10,704 nucleotides of DNA, from NCBI GenBank assembly GCA_050116415.1, contig JASFOS010000073.1, positions 1 to 10,704 of the forward strand, in the 5' to 3' direction. This DNA is from JARRJY01 sp050116415 (GTDB taxonomy: Bacteria; Pseudomonadota; Gammaproteobacteria; UBA6429; Thiohalophilaceae). The notes beneath the pieces were generated by a model. It was not told where the DNA came from, did no database searches, and saw nothing but the letters and a program-made list of their open reading frames with translations. Both the position numbers and the translations under genes were made by a program. Every line of letters starts with the position of its first letter. The first letter of the stretch is position 1. This document shows, piece after piece, positions 1 through 6,006 of this stretch.

Positions 1-983
1 CGTAACAGAATTTCGGGCTCATGGCACCAGCCCGAAAGATGGGCATCGTAGAGCCGGGCAAAACTGTCATGGGTCCAGCTTGGTGGGTGCACACCATTGG
101 TAATGGCGCGCAGATGGTAGCCGGGAAACATTTTCGCGGACACCTCGGCATGGTGAATTGCCACACCGTTGATATATTCGCTTAAATTCAGGGCCAACAG
201 GGTCATGTTGAGACGATCATCACCACCCAAACGGTGCAATACCGGTTTATCGATGATTTCATCGAGCACTTCTTCTACCAGTGCATAGGAAAACTTGTCG
301 TGCCCCGCCTCGACGGGGGTATGGGTGGTAAAATTACACATCTCGCGAACACGGGGAATATCATAAGGCGACTCACCGGGACGCAGATCTTCAACCGGGA
401 AAGCGTAACGCCGTAACAGCTCGATACCCAGTAATGCCGAATGACCTTCATTAAGATGATACTCACAAATATCAAAGCCCAGTGCCTGCAGCATGCGTAC
501 GCCCCCCACCCCCAGTACCGCTTCCTGTTGCAGCCGATAGCGCTCATCGCCGCCGTAGAGGTAATGGGTAATGGTGCGGTCTTCCTCTGCATTTTCACTT
601 AAATCAGTATCCAGCAGGACCACCGGCTGGCGGGTACCAATGTGACTTTGCATCACGTACAACCATGCCCCCACCCAGACCATCCGCCCGCCCAGTTCAA
701 CCGCCACCATCGCCTCCAGCCGGGTGGCCCACTGTGCCGGATCCCAGGGCTGCGCTTCTTCAATTTGTTGCCCCTGGTCATCGATTCGCTGCCGGAAGTA
801 GCCGGCGCGACTGACCAGGCTCACCGCAACCATGGGCATATCCAGATCCGCCGCGGTGCGCATCGTGTCACCGGCCAGCACACCGAGTCCCCCGGCATAG
901 GTCGGGATCTCACTGCGTAACGCGATCTCCATGGAGAAATAGGCTATGCGCGGGGAATGCAGAAACGGCTCAATGGGTTGCAT
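1..983 (-). CDS. glgP: alpha-glucan (glycogen/maltodextrin) phosphorylase, C-terminus cut by window edge
   Basis: PLP-dependent glycosyltransferase that would cleave alpha-1,4-glucans with phosphate to give glucose-1-phosphate in the cytoplasm. I translated the reverse strand from 983 down to base 3 and found 327 codons with no stop. Family motifs seen: IAYFSMEIAL (residues 13-22), the glycine loop TYAGGLGVLAGD (28-39), HLNEGHSA (176-183) and ITNGVH (294-299) followed by a W-T-H motif. The protein begins almost directly at the IAYFSMEIAL motif, so it lacks the N-terminal DUF3417 extension found in some relatives. It belongs with the short alpha-glucan phosphorylases rather than the roughly 800-residue E. 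coli MalP/GlgP type. The PLP-lysine region would lie beyond base 1 and cannot be checked. The ATG at 983 is preceded by AAGGGA at good spacing. It is transcribed away from dnaG. The family call is firm; the in vivo glucan substrate is not determined. Confidence 0.92.
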   Translation of the reverse strand, partial: MQPIEPFLHSPRIAYFSMEIALRSEIPTYAGGLGVLAGDTMRTAADLDMPMVAVSLVSRAGYFRQRIDDQGQQIEEAQPWDPAQWATRLEAMVAVELGGRMVWVGAWLYVMQSHIGTRQPVVLLDTDLSENAEEDRTITHYLYGGDERYRLQQEAVLGVGGVRMLQALGFDICEYHLNEGHSALLGIELLRRYAFPVEDLRPGESPYDIPRVREMCNFTTHTPVEAGHDKFSYALVEEVLDEIIDKPVLHRLGGDDRLNMTLLALNLSEYINGVAIHHAEVSAKMFPGYHLRAITNGVHPPSWTHDSFARLYDAHLSGWCHEPEILL

Positions 984-1196
984 GGCGTATCCCTTAAAGT
1001 CTGGAACAAAATGGATTCTGGCTACAGTTATACTAGTCAATTCAGGTGACAGGATCATGATCTTGTTGAAATCCGGGGGTTCAGCTTCAGCCCGCAAGGT
1101 TTTTTGCTTTTCGATGACAGCCGTATCGATTAGCCTGGCCCGTTTCTCGTCTAACGCCGGCCCCTTTTAAAAATGAAAATACAGTACAATTCCTCA

Positions 1197-2999
1197 ATGG
1201 CTGGCCGTATTCCCCAATCCTTTATCGATGAACTGATGAACCGCGTCGACGTGGTGGACGTGATTGATGCGCGTGTACCGCTGAAAAAGGCCGGCAAGGA
1301 ATACAAGGCCTGCTGCCCGTTTCACAACGAGAAAACCCCGTCGTTCACGGTCAGCCAGAGCAAGCAGTTCTATCACTGTTTTGGCTGCGGTGCTCATGGT
1401 ACCGCGGTCGGCTTCCTGATGGACTACGAGCACATGTCCTTTCCCGAAGCGGTCGAGGAACTGGCGCGCAGCGTCGGCATGCAAGTGCCACGCGAGGCGG
1501 TCAGCCCGGAGCAAGCCCGACGCCATTCGGAAAATGAAGGCCTCTACCAGATCCTGGAAAAAAGTGACCAGTTCTACCAGGCTCAATTGCGCCAGCATCC
1601 GCAGGCCCGGCAGGCGGTCAGCTACCTGAAAGACCGTGGCCTGTCTGGCGAGATTGCCAAGGTATTTGGTATCGGTTTTGCCCCACCGGGCTGGGACAAC
1701 CTGCTGAAAGCACTGGGCACCTCGGAGGAAGCCAAACAGCAGTTATTGAAGACCGGCATGCTGATCGAGAAGGACAACGGTGACGTCTATGATCGCTTCC
1801 GGGGCCGCATCATGTTCCCGATCCGCGATCGGCGCGGCCGCACCATCGCCTTCGGTGGCCGCGTCATTGATTCCAGTGAGTCGGCCAAATACCTGAACTC
1901 GCCGGAAACCCCGCTGTTTCACAAGGGCCGCGAATTGTATGGCCTGTACGAGGCGCGCCAGGCCCTGCGTGACATACCGCAACTGGTGGTGGTGGAAGGT
2001 TACATGGACGTGGTGTCGCTGGCGCAGTTCGATATCCGCTACGCCGTCGCCACCCTCGGCACGGCCACCACCGAGGAACACCTGACCCGCCTGTTCCGCA
2101 TCACCCCCAACGTGGTGTTCTGTTTTGATGGTGACCGGGCCGGACGTGATGCCGCCTGGCGGGCACTGGAAAATGCCCTGCCGGTGATGCGCGAAGGACG
2201 CCAGATCCGTTTCATGTTCCTGCCCGAGGGCGAGGATCCGGACAGCCTGGTGCGCCAACAGGGTAAACAGGGCTTTGAACAGTCCATGTCCCAGGCGCAG
2301 GCTTTTTCTGACTTTTTCTTCTCGACCCTGCAAAAGGACCTGGAACTGCGGACCATGGAAGGCCAGGGCATGCTCTACGACCGTGCCCGCCCCTACCTGG
2401 CCCAGCTGAACCCCGGCGTATATCGCCAGCTGATGGTCAACCAGCTTGCTCGCCTGACCAGGATGGAAGCCGGCGATATTGAACAAGGTCTTGAAAAGGT
2501 TGAAAAAAAAGCGGCCCCGGCGGCAGAAGCGACGTCCCCCCGCCCCGTCCAACCGAGACGACTCACCGCGCATGGCAAACAGCCCAAGTCACTGGTCAGA
2601 ACCGCGCTCGGTTTGCTGCTGCGCCAGCCGGCCCTGGCACAAAAGGCCGGGGAACCTAAGCGCCTGAAAAATGTCGATAAACCAGGCATTGCTTTGTTAG
2701 TGGAAGTCCTTGAAATTCTGCAGGCTAATCCCCAACTTAACAGTGCGGGCCTACTACTTCGCTACCAGGCAACGGAACATGAGCCTCACCTTCAAAAGCT
2801 GATGTCGCAACAGATTCTTCTTGAAGATGATCAATCCCTGGAACCCGAATTCCTCAGTGCGCTGGATGCCCTGGAAAGTACCCAATATGCTGACCGGGTC
2901 GACAATCTCAGCATCAAGGGCAGTCCCAGCCAGCTAAGCGAGGAAGAAAAGGCCGAATTACGTAAATTAACCACCCGACCTGCCGATAAAAAGGCGTGA
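1197..2999 (+). CDS. dnaG: DNA primase DnaG
   Basis: Synthesises RNA primers for the replication fork and is recruited by the DnaB helicase. The protein is 600 residues. The N-terminal CHC2 zinc-binding domain has C40-x2-H43 and C61-x2-C64, the same numbering as I recall for E. coli DnaG. The Toprim catalytic core has the acidic E267 in VVVEGYMDVV and D311/D313 in FDGDRAGRDAAW. After the RNA polymerase core there is an Ala/Pro/Lys-rich linker (around residues 435-465), then a C-terminal DnaB-binding domain of about 135 residues. An in-frame ATG at 1173 would add eight residues. I prefer 1197 because it gives the conserved start MAGRIPQSFI and the matching zinc-site numbering; neither start has a clear Shine-Dalgarno. 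The 213-bp gap to the divergent phosphorylase contains -10-like TATACT at 1029-1034 but no convincing -35, and a GATCATGATC palindrome at 1053-1062. Confidence 0.97.
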   Translation: MAGRIPQSFIDELMNRVDVVDVIDARVPLKKAGKEYKACCPFHNEKTPSFTVSQSKQFYHCFGCGAHGTAVGFLMDYEHMSFPEAVEELARSVGMQVPREAVSPEQARRHSENEGLYQILEKSDQFYQAQLRQHPQARQAVSYLKDRGLSGEIAKVFGIGFAPPGWDNLLKALGTSEEAKQQLLKTGMLIEKDNGDVYDRFRGRIMFPIRDRRGRTIAFGGRVIDSSESAKYLNSPETPLFHKGRELYGLYEARQALRDIPQLVVVEGYMDVVSLAQFDIRYAVATLGTATTEEHLTRLFRITPNVVFCFDGDRAGRDAAWRALENALPVMREGRQIRFMFLPEGEDPDSLVRQQGKQGFEQSMSQAQAFSDFFFSTLQKDLELRTMEGQGMLYDRARPYLAQLNPGVYRQLMVNQLARLTRMEAGDIEQGLEKVEKKAAPAAEATSPRPVQPRRLTAHGKQPKSLVRTALGLLLRQPALAQKAGEPKRLKNVDKPGIALLVEVLEILQANPQLNSAGLLLRYQATEHEPHLQKLMSQQILLEDDQSLEPEFLSALDALESTQYADRVDNLSIKGSPSQLSEEEKAELRKLTTRPADKKA

Positions 3000-3024
3000 C
3001 CCGGGTCGAAAAAGTGCTTAAGGA

Positions 3025-3051
3025 TAGCCAATTAATTACCTGAATTGGCTA
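3025..3051 (+). other. hairpin between dnaG and rpoD (possible attenuator or RNA-processing site)
   Basis: A perfect 9-bp inverted repeat, TAGCCAATT (3025-3033) and AATTGGCTA (3043-3051), with a 9-nt loop, lies 25 bp after the dnaG stop. It is followed by an AT-rich run (GAATTATTTTAAAT) rather than a clean T tract, and the stem is only moderately GC-rich, so it would be a weak terminator at best. In E. coli the dnaG-rpoD junction is an mRNA processing site that lets primase and sigma be made in different amounts. A similar role here is inference. It could also be an operator-like palindrome. Confidence 0.45.
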
Positions 3052-3138
3052 GAATTATTTTAAATCTGGTGTAAAATTTGATGGTTTTACGCCTGCAAAT
3101 GTGTGATTTGATATATGACAGCTCCCCAAACCAAGACA

Positions 3139-4947
3139 ATGGATAAATCTCAACAGCAATCTCAACTTAAGTTGCTGATTGCAAAAGGAAAAGAGCAAGG
3201 TTACCTGACCTATGCCGAGGTGAATGATCACCTGCCCAACGACATTGTTGATCCCGAACAAATTGAAGATATCGTTGCCATGATCAACGATATGGGCATC
3301 ACCGTGTATGAAACGGCCCCTGATGCCGATACCCTGCTGGAAGCCAACCCTGATGTCGATGAAGACGCCGCCGAAGAAGCTGCCGCGGCACTGGCCAGCG
3401 TCGATAGCGAGTTTGGCCGCACCACCGATCCCGTGCGCATGTACATGCGTGAAATGGGCGCCGTTGAACTGTTGACCCGCGCCGGTGAAATCGAGATCGC
3501 CAAGCGCATCGAGGATGGCCTGAACCAGATGTTGTCATCCCTAGCCATCTATCCTGGCACCGTGGCCGAATTGCTCAAAGACTACGAACTGGTCGAAGCC
3601 GGCGAGATGAAACTCACCGATCTGATCACCGACTTCATCGATCCCAACGCCCCGGATGAAATTCCATCACCTGCGGTTGCCGGTGCGGCCTCCGATGACA
3701 GCGATGATGACGATGATGAAGAAGTCGATACCGGCCCGGATCCGGAAGAAGCCCGGGCACGCTTCACCAAGATCGCCAAGCTGCACAAGAAATTTGTTAA
3801 TGCCGCGGAAAAACACGGCTTCAAGGACAAGAAAACCATCAAGGTCCGCGATGAAATGATCGGCCAGATCATGGAACTGAAACTCACGCAGAAAATCATT
3901 GATAAACTGCTCAATGAAATGCGTGACCTGGTGGCGCGTATCCGTCGCCATGAAAAAGTCATCATGCAAGTGTGCGTTGAACAGGCACACATGCCGCGCA
4001 AGGAATTCATCACCTCGTTCCCGGAAAACGAGGCCAACCTGGAATGGTTACAGTCACAGATCGATGCCGGTACCAAGTACTCGCTGGTACTGGAACAGCA
4101 CAAGGATGAAATCCTCAAGGCCCAGCAAAAGCTGGTACAGATCGAGGATGAAACCGGCCTGACCATTACCCAGATCAAGGACATCAACCGCAAGATGTCG
4201 ATCGGTGAAGCCAAGGCGCGTCGTGCCAAGAAAGAAATGGTGGAAGCCAACCTGCGCCTGGTAATTTCAATCGCCAAGAAATACACCAACCGCGGCCTGC
4301 AGTTCCTGGATCTGATCCAGGAAGGCAACATTGGCCTGATGAAAGCGGTGGACAAGTTTGAATACCGTCGTGGTTACAAGTTCTCGACCTATGCCACCTG
4401 GTGGATTCGCCAGGCAATTACCCGTTCGATCGCGGACCAGGCGCGGACCATCCGTATCCCGGTTCACATGATCGAAACCATCAACAAGCTGAACCGTATC
4501 TCGCGCCAGATGTTGCAGGAAATGGGTCGTGAAGCCACACCGGAAGAACTGGCTGAGCGCATGGAAATGCCGGAAGACAAGATCCGCAAGGTACTGAAGA
4601 TTGCCAAGGAGCCAATCTCCATGGAAACACCCATCGGTGATGATGAAGATTCGCACCTGGGTGATTTCATTGAAGACCAGAACGTGCTTTCACCGGTAGA
4701 CTCGGCCACCTCGTCCGGCCTGAGTGAAACCACCCAGGAGGTCCTGGAAGGCCTGACCGCACGTGAAGCCAAGGTACTGCGCATGCGCTTCGGTATCGAT
4801 ATGAATACCGACCATACGCTGGAAGAAGTGGGCAAACAGTTTGACGTGACCCGCGAGCGTATTCGCCAGATTGAAGCCAAGGCGTTGCGTAAGCTACGTC
4901 ATCCAAGCCGCTCCGACCACTTGCGAAGCTTCCTGGATATCGACTAA
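3139..4947 (+). CDS. rpoD: primary RNA polymerase sigma factor sigma-70 (RpoD)
   Basis: Housekeeping sigma factor that directs RNA polymerase to -35/-10 promoters. The protein is 602 residues, against 613 in E. coli. Region 1.1 (SQLKLLIAKGKEQGYLTYAE) starts near residue 8. Region 1.2 contains DPVRMYMREMG. A non-conserved insert carries an Asp/Glu-rich stretch (SDDSDDDDDEEVD). Region 2 contains GLQFLDLIQEGNIGLMKAV and the -10 melting and recognition helix YKFSTYATWWIRQAITRSI. Region 3 contains IRIPVHMIETINKLNRISRQ. Region 4.2 contains the helix-turn-helix LEEVGKQFDVTRERIRQIEA and ends RSFLDID. A start at 3115 adds eight residues; I prefer 3139 because MDKSQQQSQLK aligns with the usual short N-terminus, but neither start has a strong ribosome binding site. 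It follows dnaG with a gap of about 140 bp, the classic order, and is closed by an intrinsic terminator. Confidence 0.98.
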   Translation: MDKSQQQSQLKLLIAKGKEQGYLTYAEVNDHLPNDIVDPEQIEDIVAMINDMGITVYETAPDADTLLEANPDVDEDAAEEAAAALASVDSEFGRTTDPVRMYMREMGAVELLTRAGEIEIAKRIEDGLNQMLSSLAIYPGTVAELLKDYELVEAGEMKLTDLITDFIDPNAPDEIPSPAVAGAASDDSDDDDDEEVDTGPDPEEARARFTKIAKLHKKFVNAAEKHGFKDKKTIKVRDEMIGQIMELKLTQKIIDKLLNEMRDLVARIRRHEKVIMQVCVEQAHMPRKEFITSFPENEANLEWLQSQIDAGTKYSLVLEQHKDEILKAQQKLVQIEDETGLTITQIKDINRKMSIGEAKARRAKKEMVEANLRLVISIAKKYTNRGLQFLDLIQEGNIGLMKAVDKFEYRRGYKFSTYATWWIRQAITRSIADQARTIRIPVHMIETINKLNRISRQMLQEMGREATPEELAERMEMPEDKIRKVLKIAKEPISMETPIGDDEDSHLGDFIEDQNVLSPVDSATSSGLSETTQEVLEGLTAREAKVLRMRFGIDMNTDHTLEEVGKQFDVTRERIRQIEAKALRKLRHPSRSDHLRSFLDID

Positions 4948-4950
4948 CTA

Positions 4951-4980
4951 AAAACCGGCGCCTAGCGCCGGTTTTTTTTT
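4951..4980 (+). terminator. rho-independent terminator of rpoD
   Basis: A GC-rich stem, ACCGGCGC paired with GCGCCGGT around a CTA loop, extended by A-T pairs, runs directly into nine T residues (4972-4980). It begins 3 bp after the rpoD stop codon. It should separate the dnaG-rpoD transcript from the tRNA gene that follows. Confidence 0.95.
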
Positions 4981-5011
4981 CAGGGTATACTTCACCGCCT
5001 TACTACTTTTC

Positions 5012-5088
5012 GGGCCTGTAGCTCAGTTGGTTAGAGCAGTGGACTCATAATCCATTGGTCCCAGGTTCAAGTCCTGGCGGGCCCACCA
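5012..5088 (+). tRNA. tRNA-Ile2 (anticodon CAT, predicted lysidine-modified)
   Basis: A 77-nt tRNA with an encoded CCA (5086-5088). Acceptor GGGCCTG (5012-5018) pairs with CGGGCCC (5078-5084) with one G-U pair. The D-arm is GCTC/GAGC. The anticodon stem is GTGGA/TCCAT with loop CTCATAA, giving anticodon CAT at 5046-5048. The T-arm is CCAGG/CCTGG around TTCAAGT. CAT is shared by tRNA-Met and the AUA-reading tRNA-Ile2. I call Ile2 because the acceptor has consecutive C4-G69 and C5-G68 pairs, reported as TilS lysidine-synthetase identity elements, while E. coli elongator tRNA-Met has a different acceptor. Possible promoter: TATACT at 4986-4991 with a GC-rich discriminator but no clear -35. Confidence 0.9.
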
Positions 5089-5148
5089 ATCTTAAATAAT
5101 GTTCCTATTTGTTTGCTGAACCTCGCCGGACTATTCCAGCTTCACTTC
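5073..5148 (+). repeat. direct repeat copy 1: 3' end of tRNA-Ile plus downstream flank
   Basis: This copy starts in the T-arm of the tRNA gene (CCTG then CGGGCCCACCA) and runs about 60 bp beyond it, ending near CCAGCTTCACTTC. It matches 5204-5279 with about five mismatches in 76 positions, counted by eye. The period is 131 bp. Confidence 0.9.
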
Positions 5149-5168
5149 GTTACGCGTTAAACACGCTG

Positions 5169-5191
5169 CGAAAGTCCGTTCAGGACTTTCG
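5169..5191. repeat. perfect 9-bp inverted repeat between the two direct repeats
   Basis: CGAAAGTCC (5169-5177) and GGACTTTCG (5183-5191) surround a GTTCA loop. No T tract follows, so it is not a typical terminator. It lies in the 55-bp spacer between the repeated tRNA 3' ends, and could be a REP-like element or the remains of a structured RNA arm. Confidence 0.65.
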
Positions 5192-5203
5192 GTCATGTTT
5201 CAC

Positions 5204-5279
5204 CCTGACGGGCCCACCAATCTTAAATAATATTTCTCTTTGTTTGCTGAACCTCGCCGGACTATTCCAGCTTTACTTC
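5204..5279 (+). repeat. direct repeat copy 2: orphan tRNA 3' end plus flank
   Basis: This is the second copy of the 5073-5148 sequence, including the acceptor half and CCA (CCTGACGGGCCCACCA). There is no complete tRNA in front of it. The preceding bases (GGACT, then GGTC, then GTTTCA) show patchy similarity to the anticodon and T-arm regions of the intact tRNA, so it may be a decayed duplicate tRNA gene. It could also be a pair of att-like sites, or a simple tandem duplication. Confidence 0.85.
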
Positions 5280-5412
5280 ATAATGAAATGGTATAAAACC
5301 AAAAGATTTTGACTGCTTCTACTCAGGCTACATACATTCCAAGTATATTCTTATCCACTATCCGGAAGTACTCTTGATTTAATTCGGGTTTTGCCTAGCG
5401 TTTAAGATAACT
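5280..5412. other. AT-rich non-coding stretch, nothing recognised
   Basis: Between the second tRNA-end repeat and the FNR-type box there is visibly AT-rich sequence with no convincing ORF, terminator or RNA gene. With the repeat region it makes up most of the roughly 420 bp between the tRNA and the next gene. Confidence 0.6.
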
Positions 5413-5461
5413 TTGATCAATATCAATATTTTCGATATTGGCATCTGTTATATAGTGAAAA
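5413..5461 (+). promoter_or_regulatory. predicted class II FNR/ANR-type promoter
   Basis: TTGAT-CAAT-ATCAA (5413-5426) matches the FNR consensus TTGATnnnnATCAA at all ten defined positions. An extended -10, TGT followed by TATATA (5446-5454), puts the likely start near 5461. The box centre at 5419.5 is then at -41.5, the class II activator position. No -35 hexamer is present, as expected for an activator-dependent promoter. It lies 48 bp before the ATG at 5509. A second palindrome, CAATATC/GATATTG (5418-5424 and 5434-5440), overlaps the box and could act as a hairpin or competing operator. The activator could be FNR, ANR, DNR or a related CRP-family protein. Confidence 0.72.
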
Positions 5462-5508
5462 TGGTGATTTAAGTAATCTCTTATGTAAGTAGCATGATTA
5501 TTTAAAGT

Positions 5509-6006
5509 ATGGGAAAAAAATCAAACATTTATCGCATATATATTGCGTTCTCAGCGATAGCAGTAGGTTTATGTATATATTTGATCGACCGTCATCCAGA
5601 TACAGTCTACTTGATTCCCCATGAGTTATCACTTAATGACAAGACCGGCTCCGTTTTCGGGATTATTGGAAATTTCTTACCAACATTTTTACATGTATAC
5701 ATTTTTATTATTTTTACGGCTGTTTTGTTTTCGGAATCTCGCCGGCAAATTATTATTATCTGCTTGAGTTGGATGTTAATCGATAGCCTTTTTGAGATCG
5801 CGCAAATCGATTTCATAGCCATACATATAGCCGAGAATACCTCAAGCTGGTTTACAGGTATCCCACTTCTTGAAAACACGTCGGATTATTTTTTATTGGG
5901 TACCTTTGATTTTGCAGATCTCATATCCATTCTTGCTGGTACCTTTACAGCCTATATAACCATTATTTTTACCAACGGAGAACCAGAAAATCTTGTTCAT
6001 ACATAG
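5509..6006 (+). CDS. small VanZ-like integral membrane protein
   Basis: A 165-residue inner-membrane protein of uncertain function. By eye it has four hydrophobic segments, at about residues 8-26, 52-74, 79-98 and 137-155. Features resembling the VanZ-like fold are an acidic residue in the third helix (DSLFEIAQ, E96) and a later GTFDFADLISILAGT segment (131-145), comparable to the D..D..AN..G pattern of that family. The match is loose. It is AT-rich compared with dnaG and rpoD, and the ATG has only a weak AAAG upstream. It is the first gene after the predicted FNR-type promoter, and its last 14 bases overlap the start of the propeller gene, which suggests one transcript and translational coupling. 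I cannot assign a substrate or reaction. Confidence 0.7.
   Translation: MGKKSNIYRIYIAFSAIAVGLCIYLIDRHPDTVYLIPHELSLNDKTGSVFGIIGNFLPTFLHVYIFIIFTAVLFSESRRQIIIICLSWMLIDSLFEIAQIDFIAIHIAENTSSWFTGIPLLENTSDYFLLGTFDFADLISILAGTFTAYITIIFTNGEPENLVHT

Noticed and set aside
1021..1040. TATACT/TATAAC as a divergent promoter for dnaG and glgP
   Set aside because: The -10 match exists on both strands, but no -35 lies at 15-18 bp spacing, so I do not list it as a promoter.
946..1170. Open frame of 74 codons between the phosphorylase and dnaG
   Set aside because: It overlaps the phosphorylase start and the divergent promoter region, has no recognisable motif, and has no good ribosome binding site.
1743..2573. 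Long antisense open frame inside dnaG, and similar ones inside rpoD
   Set aside because: Shadow frames expected opposite GC-rich coding sequence; the plus-strand proteins are unambiguous.
5012..5088. Reading the CAT-anticodon tRNA as tRNA-Met
   Set aside because: The acceptor C4-G69 and C5-G68 pairs fit tRNA-Ile2 better; Met cannot be fully excluded without a covariance model.
5012..5279. A CRISPR array or a complete integrated element
   Set aside because: There are only two repeat units with one spacer, and no cas or integrase gene is in the window.
5109..5312. Open frame of 67 codons after the tRNA
   Set aside because: It is made almost entirely of the tandem tRNA-end repeat; the repeated peptide words come from repeated DNA, not from a protein family.
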